Below, piece after piece: positions 1-5,787 of a stretch of DNA of 5,787 nucleotides (positions within the stretch are counted from its first letter, which is position 1; each line of letters starts with the position of its first letter). Source of the stretch: SMTZ1-83 sp048884925 (GTDB taxonomy: Archaea > Asgardarchaeota > Thorarchaeia > Thorarchaeales > Thorarchaeaceae). The notes beneath the pieces were generated by a model. That model had not been told where the DNA came from and made no database searches. It saw only the letters and a list, made by a program, of their open reading frames with translations. Where the stretch lies: contig JBHLQK010000196.1 in assembly GCA_048884925.1 (NCBI GenBank), positions 1 to 5,787 of the forward strand, written 5' to 3'. A program made the position numbers and the translations under genes.

Positions 1-2
1 CT

Positions 3-533
3 ATTGAGGAGATGGTTGCAGAATCATTCGCGCTGAGTTATGCAACGAACGAACCTATGGTTTCGTTTACAGTTATTGTGGCTGATGTTGAAGTAATGAC
101 CTATATCCGTCAGGTGCAGAGGACTGGATTCTCTACTGAATCCTATGCTTTCTACATCCTCGGACCTGACAATACCTTCGAGGTCTTCAGAATAGAAGGC
201 AAGCGAGGGACACTTGGAGATGACTTTAACGTTGTCAGATTGAACGGAGGGGAGAATGTTGCTGATATTGACAGCAAGTTTGGAGACATAGGAGGCGAGT
301 TTGTAGTTAAAATCAAGGATCCTGTCCTCGCCAATAACAATTGGTTCTGCCGAGTGTTACAATGCTTCTCAACCATTGTGCGATTTAGAGAGGAGATTCG
401 AAAACGACATGAACACTTCATGAAGAAATGGGAGAAAGGAAAGGTCGAGCCTTTGCAGCATCGATACGAGATCAGTCTGCTAGCCAATCCACGGAAGCTG
501 ATTCTATCTCTTGATGAGTTGGAAGAGGTCTAA
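3..533 (+). CDS. Hypothetical protein, possible LURP-one/Tubby-C-like fold (5' partial)
   Basis: No firm family assignment. The reading frame is open to the left edge, and the first ATG (12-14) has GAGGAG directly abutting it, too close for a normal ribosome-binding site, so the real start probably lies outside the window. Counting from that ATG, 173 residues are visible. There is no signal peptide or clear membrane segment. Residues 45-105 look like a run of short beta strands with the pattern EVFRIEGKR, LGDDFNVV, ENVADIDSKFGDIGGEFVV and a KDP turn. This resembles the internal repeat pattern of LURP-one-related/phospholipid-scramblase-like domains. It is followed by a hydrophobic helix (WFCRVLQCFSTIVRF, 111-125) and a basic charged helix (about 126-144). 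Scramblase-like archaeal proteins often end with a similar helix, but I assign the family by pattern only. The gene converges on the minus-strand operon and shows no functional link with it. Confidence 0.75.
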   Translation: MEEMVAESFALSYATNEPMVSFTVIVADVEVMTYIRQVQRTGFSTESYAFYILGPDNTFEVFRIEGKRGTLGDDFNVVRLNGGENVADIDSKFGDIGGEFVVKIKDPVLANNNWFCRVLQCFSTIVRFREEIRKRHEHFMKKWEKGKVEPLQHRYEISLLANPRKLILSLDELEEV

Positions 534-548
534 ACAAAATAAATGATC
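533..548 (-). terminator. Candidate T-rich terminator of the minus-strand operon
   Basis: Directly after the TGA of the last operon gene, the minus strand reads GATCATTTATTTTGTT, a T-rich stretch in the only intergenic space of the convergent pair. Archaeal RNA polymerase commonly terminates at oligo-T tracts without a stable hairpin, and I see no hairpin here. The T tract is interrupted and partly imposed by the neighbouring stop codon, so this is only a candidate. No comparable T run follows the plus-strand gene. Confidence 0.3.
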
Positions 549-1622
549 TCAGTAGCCTCTCTCAAGATCAACCATATTGAGGAAGTCGGTTCTCCCAGCA
601 GAAAACCTTCGGATGTTTTCAACAACCTCATGCCAGCGCTCTAAATCGCTGAAAGGAGAGGCGGCTCTATGAGGGGACAGAACTACATTGTCCAATTCAT
701 GAAATGGGCGCGAATAGGGATACCTTCTATCAAAATCATCTGGTTCAGGTCTATATTCATACCAGACATCAAGTGCTGCCCCAGCAATGACTTTCTCTTT
801 CAGGGCTCGATACAAACCGTCCTCATCAATTATGATCCCTCTTGCCGCATTGACAAGAAGCCCATCGGAACCTAGCCTCTTCAGATGCTGAAATTGCAGG
901 AGTCCCTCAGTTTCAATTGTCTGTGGTACTGCTACAATCAAGATGTCTATTGTGTCCAAGAATTCCTCCAGCTGGTCCTTTGCATATTTCTTGGCTGCAG
1001 TAGGCATCTGTTCATTTCCATTCCAAGATCGCTTGAGAATATGAAAATCATTTTTGAAACTTGAAATGAACTGGTGCACCTTGCTATTGACGTGACCATA
1101 CCCGAGGAGCCCAATCTTCCTATATCTCAACGGTATAGAAGCAGTATGCTCATCACCTCTCCGCCAATGGCCCTCTACCATCCAATTATGATGCGGAATA
1201 ACTTTGTTCATTAAGGCTAGCAGGAGTGCAACTGTGTGTTGTGCTGTGAAGTAAGAGTTGCTATGACCGTTGACAAGTGTGACATTTCGTTTCTGATTCA
1301 ATTCGCGAAATGGTTCAAGAAGATGTTGGATGCCCGCTCCGGGGTTGATAAAGAGCTGCATTTTGGTCGCAGCATCAAGAAATTCTTTCGAAGGTTTCCA
1401 CCCAATTGCAATGTCAGCTGTAGGGGCAAGCTCAAGGAGAGCTTCTTCAGTTGGTTCCTTCAGAAAAACCAACTCAAAGTCTCTGATGCTATCAAGACCT
1501 GCACTTAGATATTCTTGGAGCTCTTTTCTTACATCCCATATGAAGAGTACAGTCGTGCCAGCCATATGGTTCCGCACCGAAGCTTTGGATGTCTTGTGGC
1601 TTATGAGAGCTTCCGATTGCAT
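549..1622 (-). CDS. Divergent D-isomer-specific 2-hydroxyacid dehydrogenase family protein
   Basis: An NAD(P)-dependent oxidoreductase-type protein, 357 residues, expected in the cytoplasm. The family normally interconverts 2-hydroxy acids and 2-keto acids. Visible landmarks are the N-terminal substrate domain with NPGAGIQHL (93-101), the long helix TAQHTVALLLAL (126-137) followed by GHWRRGD, the nucleotide-binding loop GLLGYGHVN (171-179), VNAARGIIID (257-266) with the catalytic Arg261, GAALDVW (281-287), and the C-terminal LSPHRAA (315-321) with the catalytic His318. Departures from the family are Asn179 instead of the third loop glycine, Lys197-Arg198 where an NAD-binding Asp usually ends strand beta-2 (possibly NADP-preferring), and Tyr290 where the active-site Glu normally lies five residues after Asp285; Glu289 is adjacent. 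The ATG directly abuts the ligase stop codon (TGAATG), which suggests coupling. An internal ATG at 1565 (residue 20) starts closer to the first conserved strand and could be the true start. Neither has a strong ribosome-binding site. The substrate is unknown. Confidence 0.85.
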   Translation of the reverse strand: MQSEALISHKTSKASVRNHMAGTTVLFIWDVRKELQEYLSAGLDSIRDFELVFLKEPTEEALLELAPTADIAIGWKPSKEFLDAATKMQLFINPGAGIQHLLEPFRELNQKRNVTLVNGHSNSYFTAQHTVALLLALMNKVIPHHNWMVEGHWRRGDEHTASIPLRYRKIGLLGYGHVNSKVHQFISSFKNDFHILKRSWNGNEQMPTAAKKYAKDQLEEFLDTIDILIVAVPQTIETEGLLQFQHLKRLGSDGLLVNAARGIIIDEDGLYRALKEKVIAGAALDVWYEYRPEPDDFDRRYPYSRPFHELDNVVLSPHRAASPFSDLERWHEVVENIRRFSAGRTDFLNMVDLERGY

Positions 1623-3308
1623 TCATCCGAGTTCTGAGGCTTTCCTGTCTTCTTGCTCCTTTAGGTCCTTTCTGAGGACTTTGCCTACAAGAGTTTCAGG
1701 AAGCTCTTTTCTGACTTCGATTTCTTTTGGAACCTTATATGGTGACACATTTGCTCTGCAGAACTCTCGAATCTCAGCGAGAAGCTCCTCACTCTCCCTA
1801 TACCCATCCTTCAGCATGATGAACGCCTTGACTCTCTCACTTCCAGGAATGCCTGGGTCTGGTAGTCCAATCACAGCTGCATTCTCAACTGCTTCATGTT
1901 CAAAGAGGACATCCTCTAGCTCTCTGGGATAGACCTTGAACCCGCTGACTATGATCATGTCCTTCTTCCTATCAACTATGTAGAAGTAGCCTTCATCATC
2001 CATCTTCCCGATATCACCAGTCATCAACCAGCCGTCTCTGATCTGGTCTGCAGTGGCATCAGGTTTGTTCCAGTATCCTTTCATCACCTGAGGGCCTTTG
2101 ATGATAATCTCGCCTTCTTCTCCGATGGGCATTATCTTCGTATGGTCATCGAGGTCTACAATCCTGACCTCAGTGTCGGAAATTGGAAGGCCAACTGATC
2201 CGATTTTGCGTTTTCCCTTGATTGGATTTACGTGGGTAACTGGTGAGGCTTCGGTAAGTCCAAAGCCTTCTATGATAACAGCGCCAGTTCTCTCCTCAAA
2301 TTCTGTGAGAACTTCCGGAGGCATGGGTGCTGCGCCTGTGTTACAGAATCTTATACACTTCAGATCCTTTGCATAGTCTTCTAGATCATCTCGCTCTAGT
2401 AGTCGCATGTACATGGTTGGTACGCCTGGAAACATCGCGGGCTTGGTATCCCGTATGATCTCGAATAGTGATTTGTGGTCCCTTGGGTCAGGATTCAGAG
2501 CAATCGCAGAGGCGTTGTAGACCCAGCTATTCATACAGACCGTCATTCCATAGATATGAAACAGCGGCAAGTTTGTGAGACCAGTATCTTTCCCTCTTTG
2601 TACTTCTGATGCCGTCCACGTATATGTGGCTATACAATTCGATAAAAGGTTGTAATGTGTGAGCATTGCACCTTTTGGAAGGCCAGTGGTGCCTCCAGTG
2701 TATTGAAGAACGGCAAGGTCTTCTTTGGCATTAATCTCAAATTTCGGAGGATTCGGTTTCGTGTTGTTGACCAGATTTACAAACTGCATGGTTCCTGAAA
2801 GCTCCGGAGGGTCTCTTTTCGCACCAGGCACATAGTCAAGCACATTCGTAATGATGATGTTCCTAAGCCTGGTCCTTTCCTTTATGGCATTGATCTTCTC
2901 AAGTTGTGTGTCCCAGGCAATGATTGTCTCAGCACCAGAATCGTTCAGCTGATAAGCAAGCTCTCTTTCTGTCAGCAGCGTGCTGCATGCGGTAACGATC
3001 CCGCCCGCCTTCAGAATTCCGAAGAAGCTAAAGAGATACTGAGGGAAGTTGGGAATCATCATTGCGACGATATCCCCCTTCTTGACTCCTAAATTAACTA
3101 GGGCAGTTGCGAGTCTATCTGCAATATCCTTGAATTCCTTGTAGGTTATTCTCCTCTTCTGGAACCAAATCGCTGGACGTCCGCCAAAATCGCGGGCAGA
3201 GTCATCCAGAATCTGGTATAGGTTCATCTCTGGATACTCTATATGTTCAGGGACACCCTCGTCGTAACGCTTCAACCAAGGCTTTGCAGCATATGGGTCT
3301 TCGGTCAT
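1623..3308 (-). CDS. Long-chain-type fatty-acid-CoA ligase (AMP-forming acyl-CoA synthetase)
   Basis: A complete 561-residue member of the ANL adenylate-forming superfamily, close to the usual FadD length. It activates a carboxylic acid with ATP to an acyl-adenylate and transfers the acyl group to CoA, in the cytoplasm or at the inner membrane face. The motifs are intact and in order: the phosphate-binding loop YTGGTTGLPKG (203-213), PLFHIYGM (248-255), the acyl-site/adenine motif GFGLTEASP (348-356), TGD (430-432) with Asp431-type ribose contact region, the hinge DRKKDMI (446-452), GFKVYPRELE (456-465), and the C-terminal catalytic lysine Lys543 in VGKVLRKDL. The N-terminus, with KPWLKRYDEGVP, resembles FadD-type ligases. 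Chain length and substrate class cannot be read from the sequence; medium-chain, aromatic or branched acids are possible. The ATG lies 12 bases after the HEAT gene's stop. The upstream AAGAGA is only a weak match to the AGGTGA sites of earlier genes. The Liv ATPases upstream suggest the ligase may activate an imported acid. Confidence 0.95.
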   Translation of the reverse strand: MTEDPYAAKPWLKRYDEGVPEHIEYPEMNLYQILDDSARDFGGRPAIWFQKRRITYKEFKDIADRLATALVNLGVKKGDIVAMMIPNFPQYLFSFFGILKAGGIVTACSTLLTERELAYQLNDSGAETIIAWDTQLEKINAIKERTRLRNIIITNVLDYVPGAKRDPPELSGTMQFVNLVNNTKPNPPKFEINAKEDLAVLQYTGGTTGLPKGAMLTHYNLLSNCIATYTWTASEVQRGKDTGLTNLPLFHIYGMTVCMNSWVYNASAIALNPDPRDHKSLFEIIRDTKPAMFPGVPTMYMRLLERDDLEDYAKDLKCIRFCNTGAAPMPPEVLTEFEERTGAVIIEGFGLTEASPVTHVNPIKGKRKIGSVGLPISDTEVRIVDLDDHTKIMPIGEEGEIIIKGPQVMKGYWNKPDATADQIRDGWLMTGDIGKMDDEGYFYIVDRKKDMIIVSGFKVYPRELEDVLFEHEAVENAAVIGLPDPGIPGSERVKAFIMLKDGYRESEELLAEIREFCRANVSPYKVPKEIEVRKELPETLVGKVLRKDLKEQEDRKASELG

Positions 3309-3320
3309 GCTCGTCTCTTT

Positions 3321-4661
3321 TTAGTTTCCGCCTATTAAATCGAGTGCTTCCTGAGCTGCTTCGGAAACATAGTCGAATTCATCATGGAGCAGCTCCTCAA
3401 GGGTTGAAAAGACTTCGGAGCTGCCGGTCCCTATTCTTCCCAGTGCCTCAGAGGCTCTCCATCTAACATCTGGTGCTTTATCAGAGAGTGATTTGACTAG
3501 GTCTGGAACAGCTGATGTAGCGTCTTGCCCAAGCTTTCCAAGACTTAAAGCTGCTTCACGTCTGACTATTACTTTCGTGTCTGTAAGGGAGTTCACAAGA
3601 CTTGAGATTATGTCTTGTGTTCCTATTCCCAACTTGCCTAGTGCTCTTGCGGCCTCCGCTCGAATGGACTTGTCAGACGCCTGCAGTTCGTCAATCAGGA
3701 ATGGTGTTGCTGAATCTCCTTCGGACCCCATTCCTCCGATTGCTGAAATTATCAGGATCTTCATCTTCTTATTAGCTACCTGATATGATTCTATCAATGC
3801 TGAAATGGATGTCTTTCCAATACTACGGAGTGCATCTGCAGTTTTTCCACGAACCCCCTCCACTCGATCATGCAGCCTTGAAGCCAAGCTAGCAATTACT
3901 GCTGCATCAGAAGCCTTCATTTCTCCAAGAGTTTCTATAGCCCCCTTTCTAACGACAGAATTCTCGTGGTCCACTGCTTCAAGAAGTGCGGGTATAGCAT
4001 CCTGGCCTATCTCAGCAAGGGTTTCTATCGATCTATGGCGAACTCTCCAATCCCGGTCTTCGAGAGCATGAATAAGAGTTGGGATGGATTGTGCAGAACC
4101 CTTGCCTATCTCACGAATCGCCTGAGCTGAGGCTGTCCTAACCGTCCAGCTTATATCCCTTAGACAGTTGGTCAGCTGTGGAATTGCACTATTGGCATTG
4201 GGTCCCAACTTTCCTAGTGACCTAGCAGCTTCAGTTCTAATCTCTTCATTTTGGTCCTGCAGCGCTGATATCAAGCCCGAAATAGCATCCTCTGTGGCAA
4301 CTCCAATGCTTCCGATTGACACCGCCGCTGCCTGTCGGATGGTTAATTCCTTGTCTGTTAGTAATCCAACCAGACCCGGAATGGCATCTACAGCTGATTC
4401 TCCAATCTTGCCGAGCGACCTTGCAGCCTCTCGGCAAATGCTCCAATCTCCATCTTCAAGACACGCAACCAGCTCGGAGACTGCTTCTGATGAATCAGTT
4501 CCCAATTCTCCTAGGGCAAGAGTTGCATTGAACCTTATAGCTCGAATCTCGTTATTCAGATGCCCAATCAGTTCTGTCATGATAGAAGGATCCTTCTCAA
4601 AGCGTGCAATCACCATCTCAATTTTCGCATCACGTAGCAGGTCTTCGATAGAAGCAGACAT
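3321..4661 (-). CDS. HEAT-repeat protein (13 tandem units)
   Basis: A 446-residue protein built almost wholly of HEAT/PBS-lyase-type repeats, each a pair of antiparallel helices that stack into a superhelical binding surface. A helical leader (about 1-27) precedes 13 units of 30 or 33 residues with the consensus I-P-x-L-x-x-x-L-x-D-x-x-x-x-V/I-R-x-x-A-x-x-x-L-G-x-I/L-G. Units 6 and 8 are 30 residues, units 1-5, 7 and 9-12 are 33, and the last is 29 and ends the protein. There is no signal peptide, membrane segment or catalytic motif, so I expect a soluble scaffold, adaptor or regulator. I chose the ATG at 4661 because AGGTGAT ends four bases before it. A GTG at 4670 and an ATG at 4667 are in frame, but they lie inside that ribosome-binding site. 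The gene lies 9 bases after livF and 12 before the ligase, which implies co-expression. Similarity to phycobilin-lyase HEAT repeats is structural only and nothing here suggests phycobilins. The binding partner is unknown. Confidence 0.9.
   Translation of the reverse strand: MSASIEDLLRDAKIEMVIARFEKDPSIMTELIGHLNNEIRAIRFNATLALGELGTDSSEAVSELVACLEDGDWSICREAARSLGKIGESAVDAIPGLVGLLTDKELTIRQAAAVSIGSIGVATEDAISGLISALQDQNEEIRTEAARSLGKLGPNANSAIPQLTNCLRDISWTVRTASAQAIREIGKGSAQSIPTLIHALEDRDWRVRHRSIETLAEIGQDAIPALLEAVDHENSVVRKGAIETLGEMKASDAAVIASLASRLHDRVEGVRGKTADALRSIGKTSISALIESYQVANKKMKILIISAIGGMGSEGDSATPFLIDELQASDKSIRAEAARALGKLGIGTQDIISSLVNSLTDTKVIVRREAALSLGKLGQDATSAVPDLVKSLSDKAPDVRWRASEALGRIGTGSSEVFSTLEELLHDEFDYVSEAAQEALDLIGGN
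3324..4580 (-). repeat. Tandem HEAT-repeat coding array, 13 units of about 90-99 bp
   Basis: The units, in residues counted from the ATG at 4661, begin at about 28, 61, 94, 127, 160, 193, 223, 256, 286, 319, 352, 385 and 418. They are phased by a hydrophobic-Pro/Ser-x-Leu start and a closing LG-(K/E)-(I/L)-G. The most similar units are 2, 4, 10, 11 and 12, which share variants of (E)AARSLGK(I/L)G. Repeat identity is strong in protein and loose in DNA, so the array looks old rather than recently amplified. Confidence 0.85.
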
Positions 4662-4665
4662 TTTC

Positions 4666-4672
4666 ATCACCT
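4666..4672 (-). promoter_or_regulatory. Ribosome-binding site deciding the HEAT gene start
   Basis: The minus strand reads AGGTGAT, complementary to the conserved 16S rRNA 3' tail (core GAUCACCU), then GAAA and the ATG at 4661. The first two bases of the site are the last two of the livF stop codon TAG, so ribosomes ending livF sit on the site. The GTG at 4670 lies within this motif and is unlikely to be the start. Confidence 0.7.
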
Positions 4673-5375
4673 ATATTCCCAAATAGACTTTCTTAATTCG
4701 AGGCTCTCTTTCCAATTGCTCTTTTGTCCCACTCATCTCGATTTTCCCTTCCTCAAGGACATAGATGTAGTCAGCAACTTCCATCGCCAGAACCGCATCT
4801 TGTTCAACCAGAAGCGTTGTTGTACCCTCATTCTTGATCTGGAGAATCGCTTCAAAGATTCTCGACTTGATTTTTGGTGCAAGGCCAAGCGAAGGCTCAT
4901 CTAGTAAAAGCATCTTCGGATTCGACATGAGAGCACGTGCAATGGCTAGCATCTGTTGTTCGCCACCGCTAAGCGTACCTGCACGTTGCTTCCTTCTTTC
5001 ATCAAGCCGTGGAAAGATATCAAACACGAAGTCCAGCAATGATGAATACTTGCTCTTATCCTTCAGTGCATATGCCCCGAGCTCGATGTTTTCCATGACA
5101 GTCATGTCGTAGAAAAGCCTGCGCCGTTCTGGACAATGGGAGATTCCTCTTCTTGCAATCTCATGGCCATCAAGCTCATCAATCCTTTCTCCCATGAACG
5201 ATATTCTACCTCTATCTATCTCCTCCAATCCCGAAATTGCTCTGAGTAGCGTCGATTTACCAGCGCCATTCGGACCGATTACAGCGTCCAAGGAACCCTT
5301 CTCAATTGTCAGATTCACCTCTTCTAGTGCCTTTGCCTTTCCATAATAGTGGTATACCTTTCTCAGCTCAAGCAA
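4671..5375 (-). CDS. livF: Branched-chain amino acid-type ABC transporter ATPase LivF
   Basis: One of the two cytoplasmic ATPases of a Liv/HAAT-type importer, pairing with LivG to drive LivH/LivM-like permeases. With the TTG start at 5375 it has 234 residues, the usual LivF length, and begins MLELRKVYHYYG as the family does. Counting from there it shows Walker A GPNGAGKST (34-42), the LivF-type CPERRRLFYDMTVMENIELGA block (about 81-101), the ABC signature LSGGEQQ (125-131), Walker B LLLDEP with Asp149 and catalytic Glu150, and LLVEQDA where most ABC ATPases carry the H-loop histidine. LVEQ is normal for LivF. The C-terminus ends VYLGI as expected. GAGGTGA lies five bases before the TTG, and the start overlaps the end of livG by 8 bases. 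An in-frame ATG at 5450 would add 25 unconserved residues inside livG and is rejected. The substrate may be amino acids, but Liv systems also carry urea, amides and aromatic or other organic acids. Confidence 0.92.
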   Translation of the reverse strand: MLELRKVYHYYGKAKALEEVNLTIEKGSLDAVIGPNGAGKSTLLRAISGLEEIDRGRISFMGERIDELDGHEIARRGISHCPERRRLFYDMTVMENIELGAYALKDKSKYSSLLDFVFDIFPRLDERRKQRAGTLSGGEQQMLAIARALMSNPKMLLLDEPSLGLAPKIKSRIFEAILQIKNEGTTTLLVEQDAVLAMEVADYIYVLEEGKIEMSGTKEQLEREPRIKKVYLGI

Positions 5376-5787
5376 AGTCCTCACCTCGTCCAAGATACGC
5401 TTCAAGAACAATTCTGTTGTTAGCCACTTCCTTTGGGTGTCCTTCAGCAATCAATCTCCCTTGATGCATCGCAATGACTCTTGGGACCAGAGTCATCAAT
5501 TCGCGCAAGACATGTCCTGTCACGAAGATTGTGACCCCTTCATCATTTAGACGTTTGATTAGAGCAGTAATTCCTTCTTTCTCTTCATGAGAGAGTCCAG
5601 AGAATGGCTCATCAAGGAGAAGCATCTCTGGATTCGTGCCTAATGCTTTTCCAATCTCGAGTCTGCGCAAGTCACCATGCGGCAAAATGACGGGTGGCAG
5701 TCTTGCTTTATCTACAAGACCAACAGATGAGAGAATCGAGCTGGCTGCCTCATCTATCCCCGCTGATCCAAAGGCTTCTCTTCCTCG
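5368..5787 (-). CDS. livG: Branched-chain amino acid-type ABC transporter ATPase LivG (5' partial)
   Basis: The C-terminal 139 residues of the second Liv ATPase. The frame is open to the right edge, so the Walker A region and start lie outside the window. Visible are the helical region ending SSVGLVDKARLPPVILPHG, the family's variant signature LPHGDLRRLEIGKAL (compare LPYGQQRRLEIARAL in typical LivG), Walker B MLLLDEPFSGL with Asp and Glu intact, and the family C-terminus RLIAEGHPKEVANN followed by EAYLG. The H-loop histidine is present, but its surroundings read TIFVTGHVLREL rather than the usual LLIEHDM, so the Glu before it and the Asp after it are both replaced. This and FSGLSHEEKEGI mark it as a divergent LivG. 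The gene overlaps livF by 8 bases. A TTG at 5685 is not the start, because conserved LivG sequence continues upstream of it. LivG is cytoplasmic and expected to form a heterodimer with LivF. Confidence 0.9.
   Translation of the reverse strand, partial: RGREAFGSAGIDEAASSILSSVGLVDKARLPPVILPHGDLRRLEIGKALGTNPEMLLLDEPFSGLSHEEKEGITALIKRLNDEGVTIFVTGHVLRELMTLVPRVIAMHQGRLIAEGHPKEVANNRIVLEAYLGRGEDFA
5381..5387 (-). promoter_or_regulatory. Ribosome-binding site deciding the livF TTG start
   Basis: The minus strand reads GAGGTGA, a seven-base match to the 16S anti-Shine-Dalgarno complement, then GGACT and TTG at 5375. It lies within the last codons of livG. The AGGTGA core and five-base spacing are identical to those of the HEAT gene, which supports both start choices. 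An in-frame GTG (5384-5382) falls inside the motif and is less likely. Confidence 0.7.

Noticed and set aside
1330..1932. 200-codon open frame on the plus strand across the dehydrogenase/ligase junction
   Set aside because: It lies antisense to two well-supported genes with intact motifs. Its translation is Ser/Arg-rich with no recognisable domain, as expected for a shadow frame.
3493..4071. Further plus-strand open frames opposite the HEAT gene
   Set aside because: Same explanation: low stop frequency on the complement of a repetitive Ala/Leu/Gly-rich gene, with no ribosome-binding site or domain.
3324..4580. Tandem periodicity considered as a CRISPR-like or minisatellite array
   Set aside because: The periodicity is at the protein level inside a continuous frame. 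The DNA repeats are divergent and have no spacer structure.
4168..4686. 172-codon open frame on the plus strand opposite the HEAT gene
   Set aside because: The translation mirrors the HEAT repeat periodicity (recurring Ala-Ser and Pro-Ser runs), which shows it is the complement of the repeat array rather than a gene.
5376..5450. N-terminal extension of livF to an upstream ATG
   Set aside because: The 25 extra residues overlap livG, are unlike LivF N-termini and lack a suitable ribosome-binding site, whereas the TTG at 5375 has an excellent one.
5683..5685. TTG as start of a short 105-residue LivG
   Set aside because: The frame continues to the window edge with family-like sequence before the signature motif, and a protein starting there would lack Walker A. 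It is simply a truncated livG.

Overview
The window is gene-dense and most likely from an archaeon. The two clearest ribosome-binding sites share an AGGTGA core exactly five bases before the start codon, one gene starts with TTG, and the gene families (Liv-type ABC ATPases, a FadD-like acyl-CoA ligase, a large HEAT-repeat protein, a possible LURP-one/scramblase-like protein) are all found in mesophilic archaea. By eye the base composition is moderate, slightly AT-rich. An Asgard (Thorarchaeia-like) or similar sediment archaeon would fit, but this is a guess. No rRNA, marker protein or archaeal promoter is visible, and a bacterium is not excluded.

Layout: positions 3-533 hold the 3' part of a plus-strand gene for a small protein with a possible LURP-one/Tubby-C-like fold. 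It converges, across a 15-base AT-rich spacer, on one long minus-strand operon that fills the rest of the window. Read in its own direction the operon runs: livG (cut by the right edge), livF, a 13-unit HEAT-repeat protein, a long-chain-type acyl-CoA ligase, and a divergent D-2-hydroxyacid dehydrogenase-like protein. Adjacent genes overlap by 8 bases or lie 0 to 12 bases apart, so they are very probably co-transcribed and partly translationally coupled. The promoter must lie beyond the right edge. No gap is long enough to hide another gene.

How the genes may work together: LivG and LivF are the two cytoplasmic ATPases of a branched-chain-amino-acid-type (HAAT) importer, whose permeases and binding protein are probably encoded further upstream in the operon. 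Liv-type transporters beside acyl-CoA ligases often import carboxylic acids that are then activated to CoA thioesters. The ligase and oxidoreductase here fit uptake plus activation or reduction of an organic acid. The HEAT protein between the ATPase and the ligase is the odd member and could be a scaffold or regulator. This functional link is inferred from gene order only.

The window looks like a metabolic operon. I see no CRISPR array, mobile element, toxin-antitoxin pair or defence system. The points most worth checking are the HEAT protein inside the transporter/ligase operon and the altered active-site and cofactor motifs of the dehydrogenase homologue.
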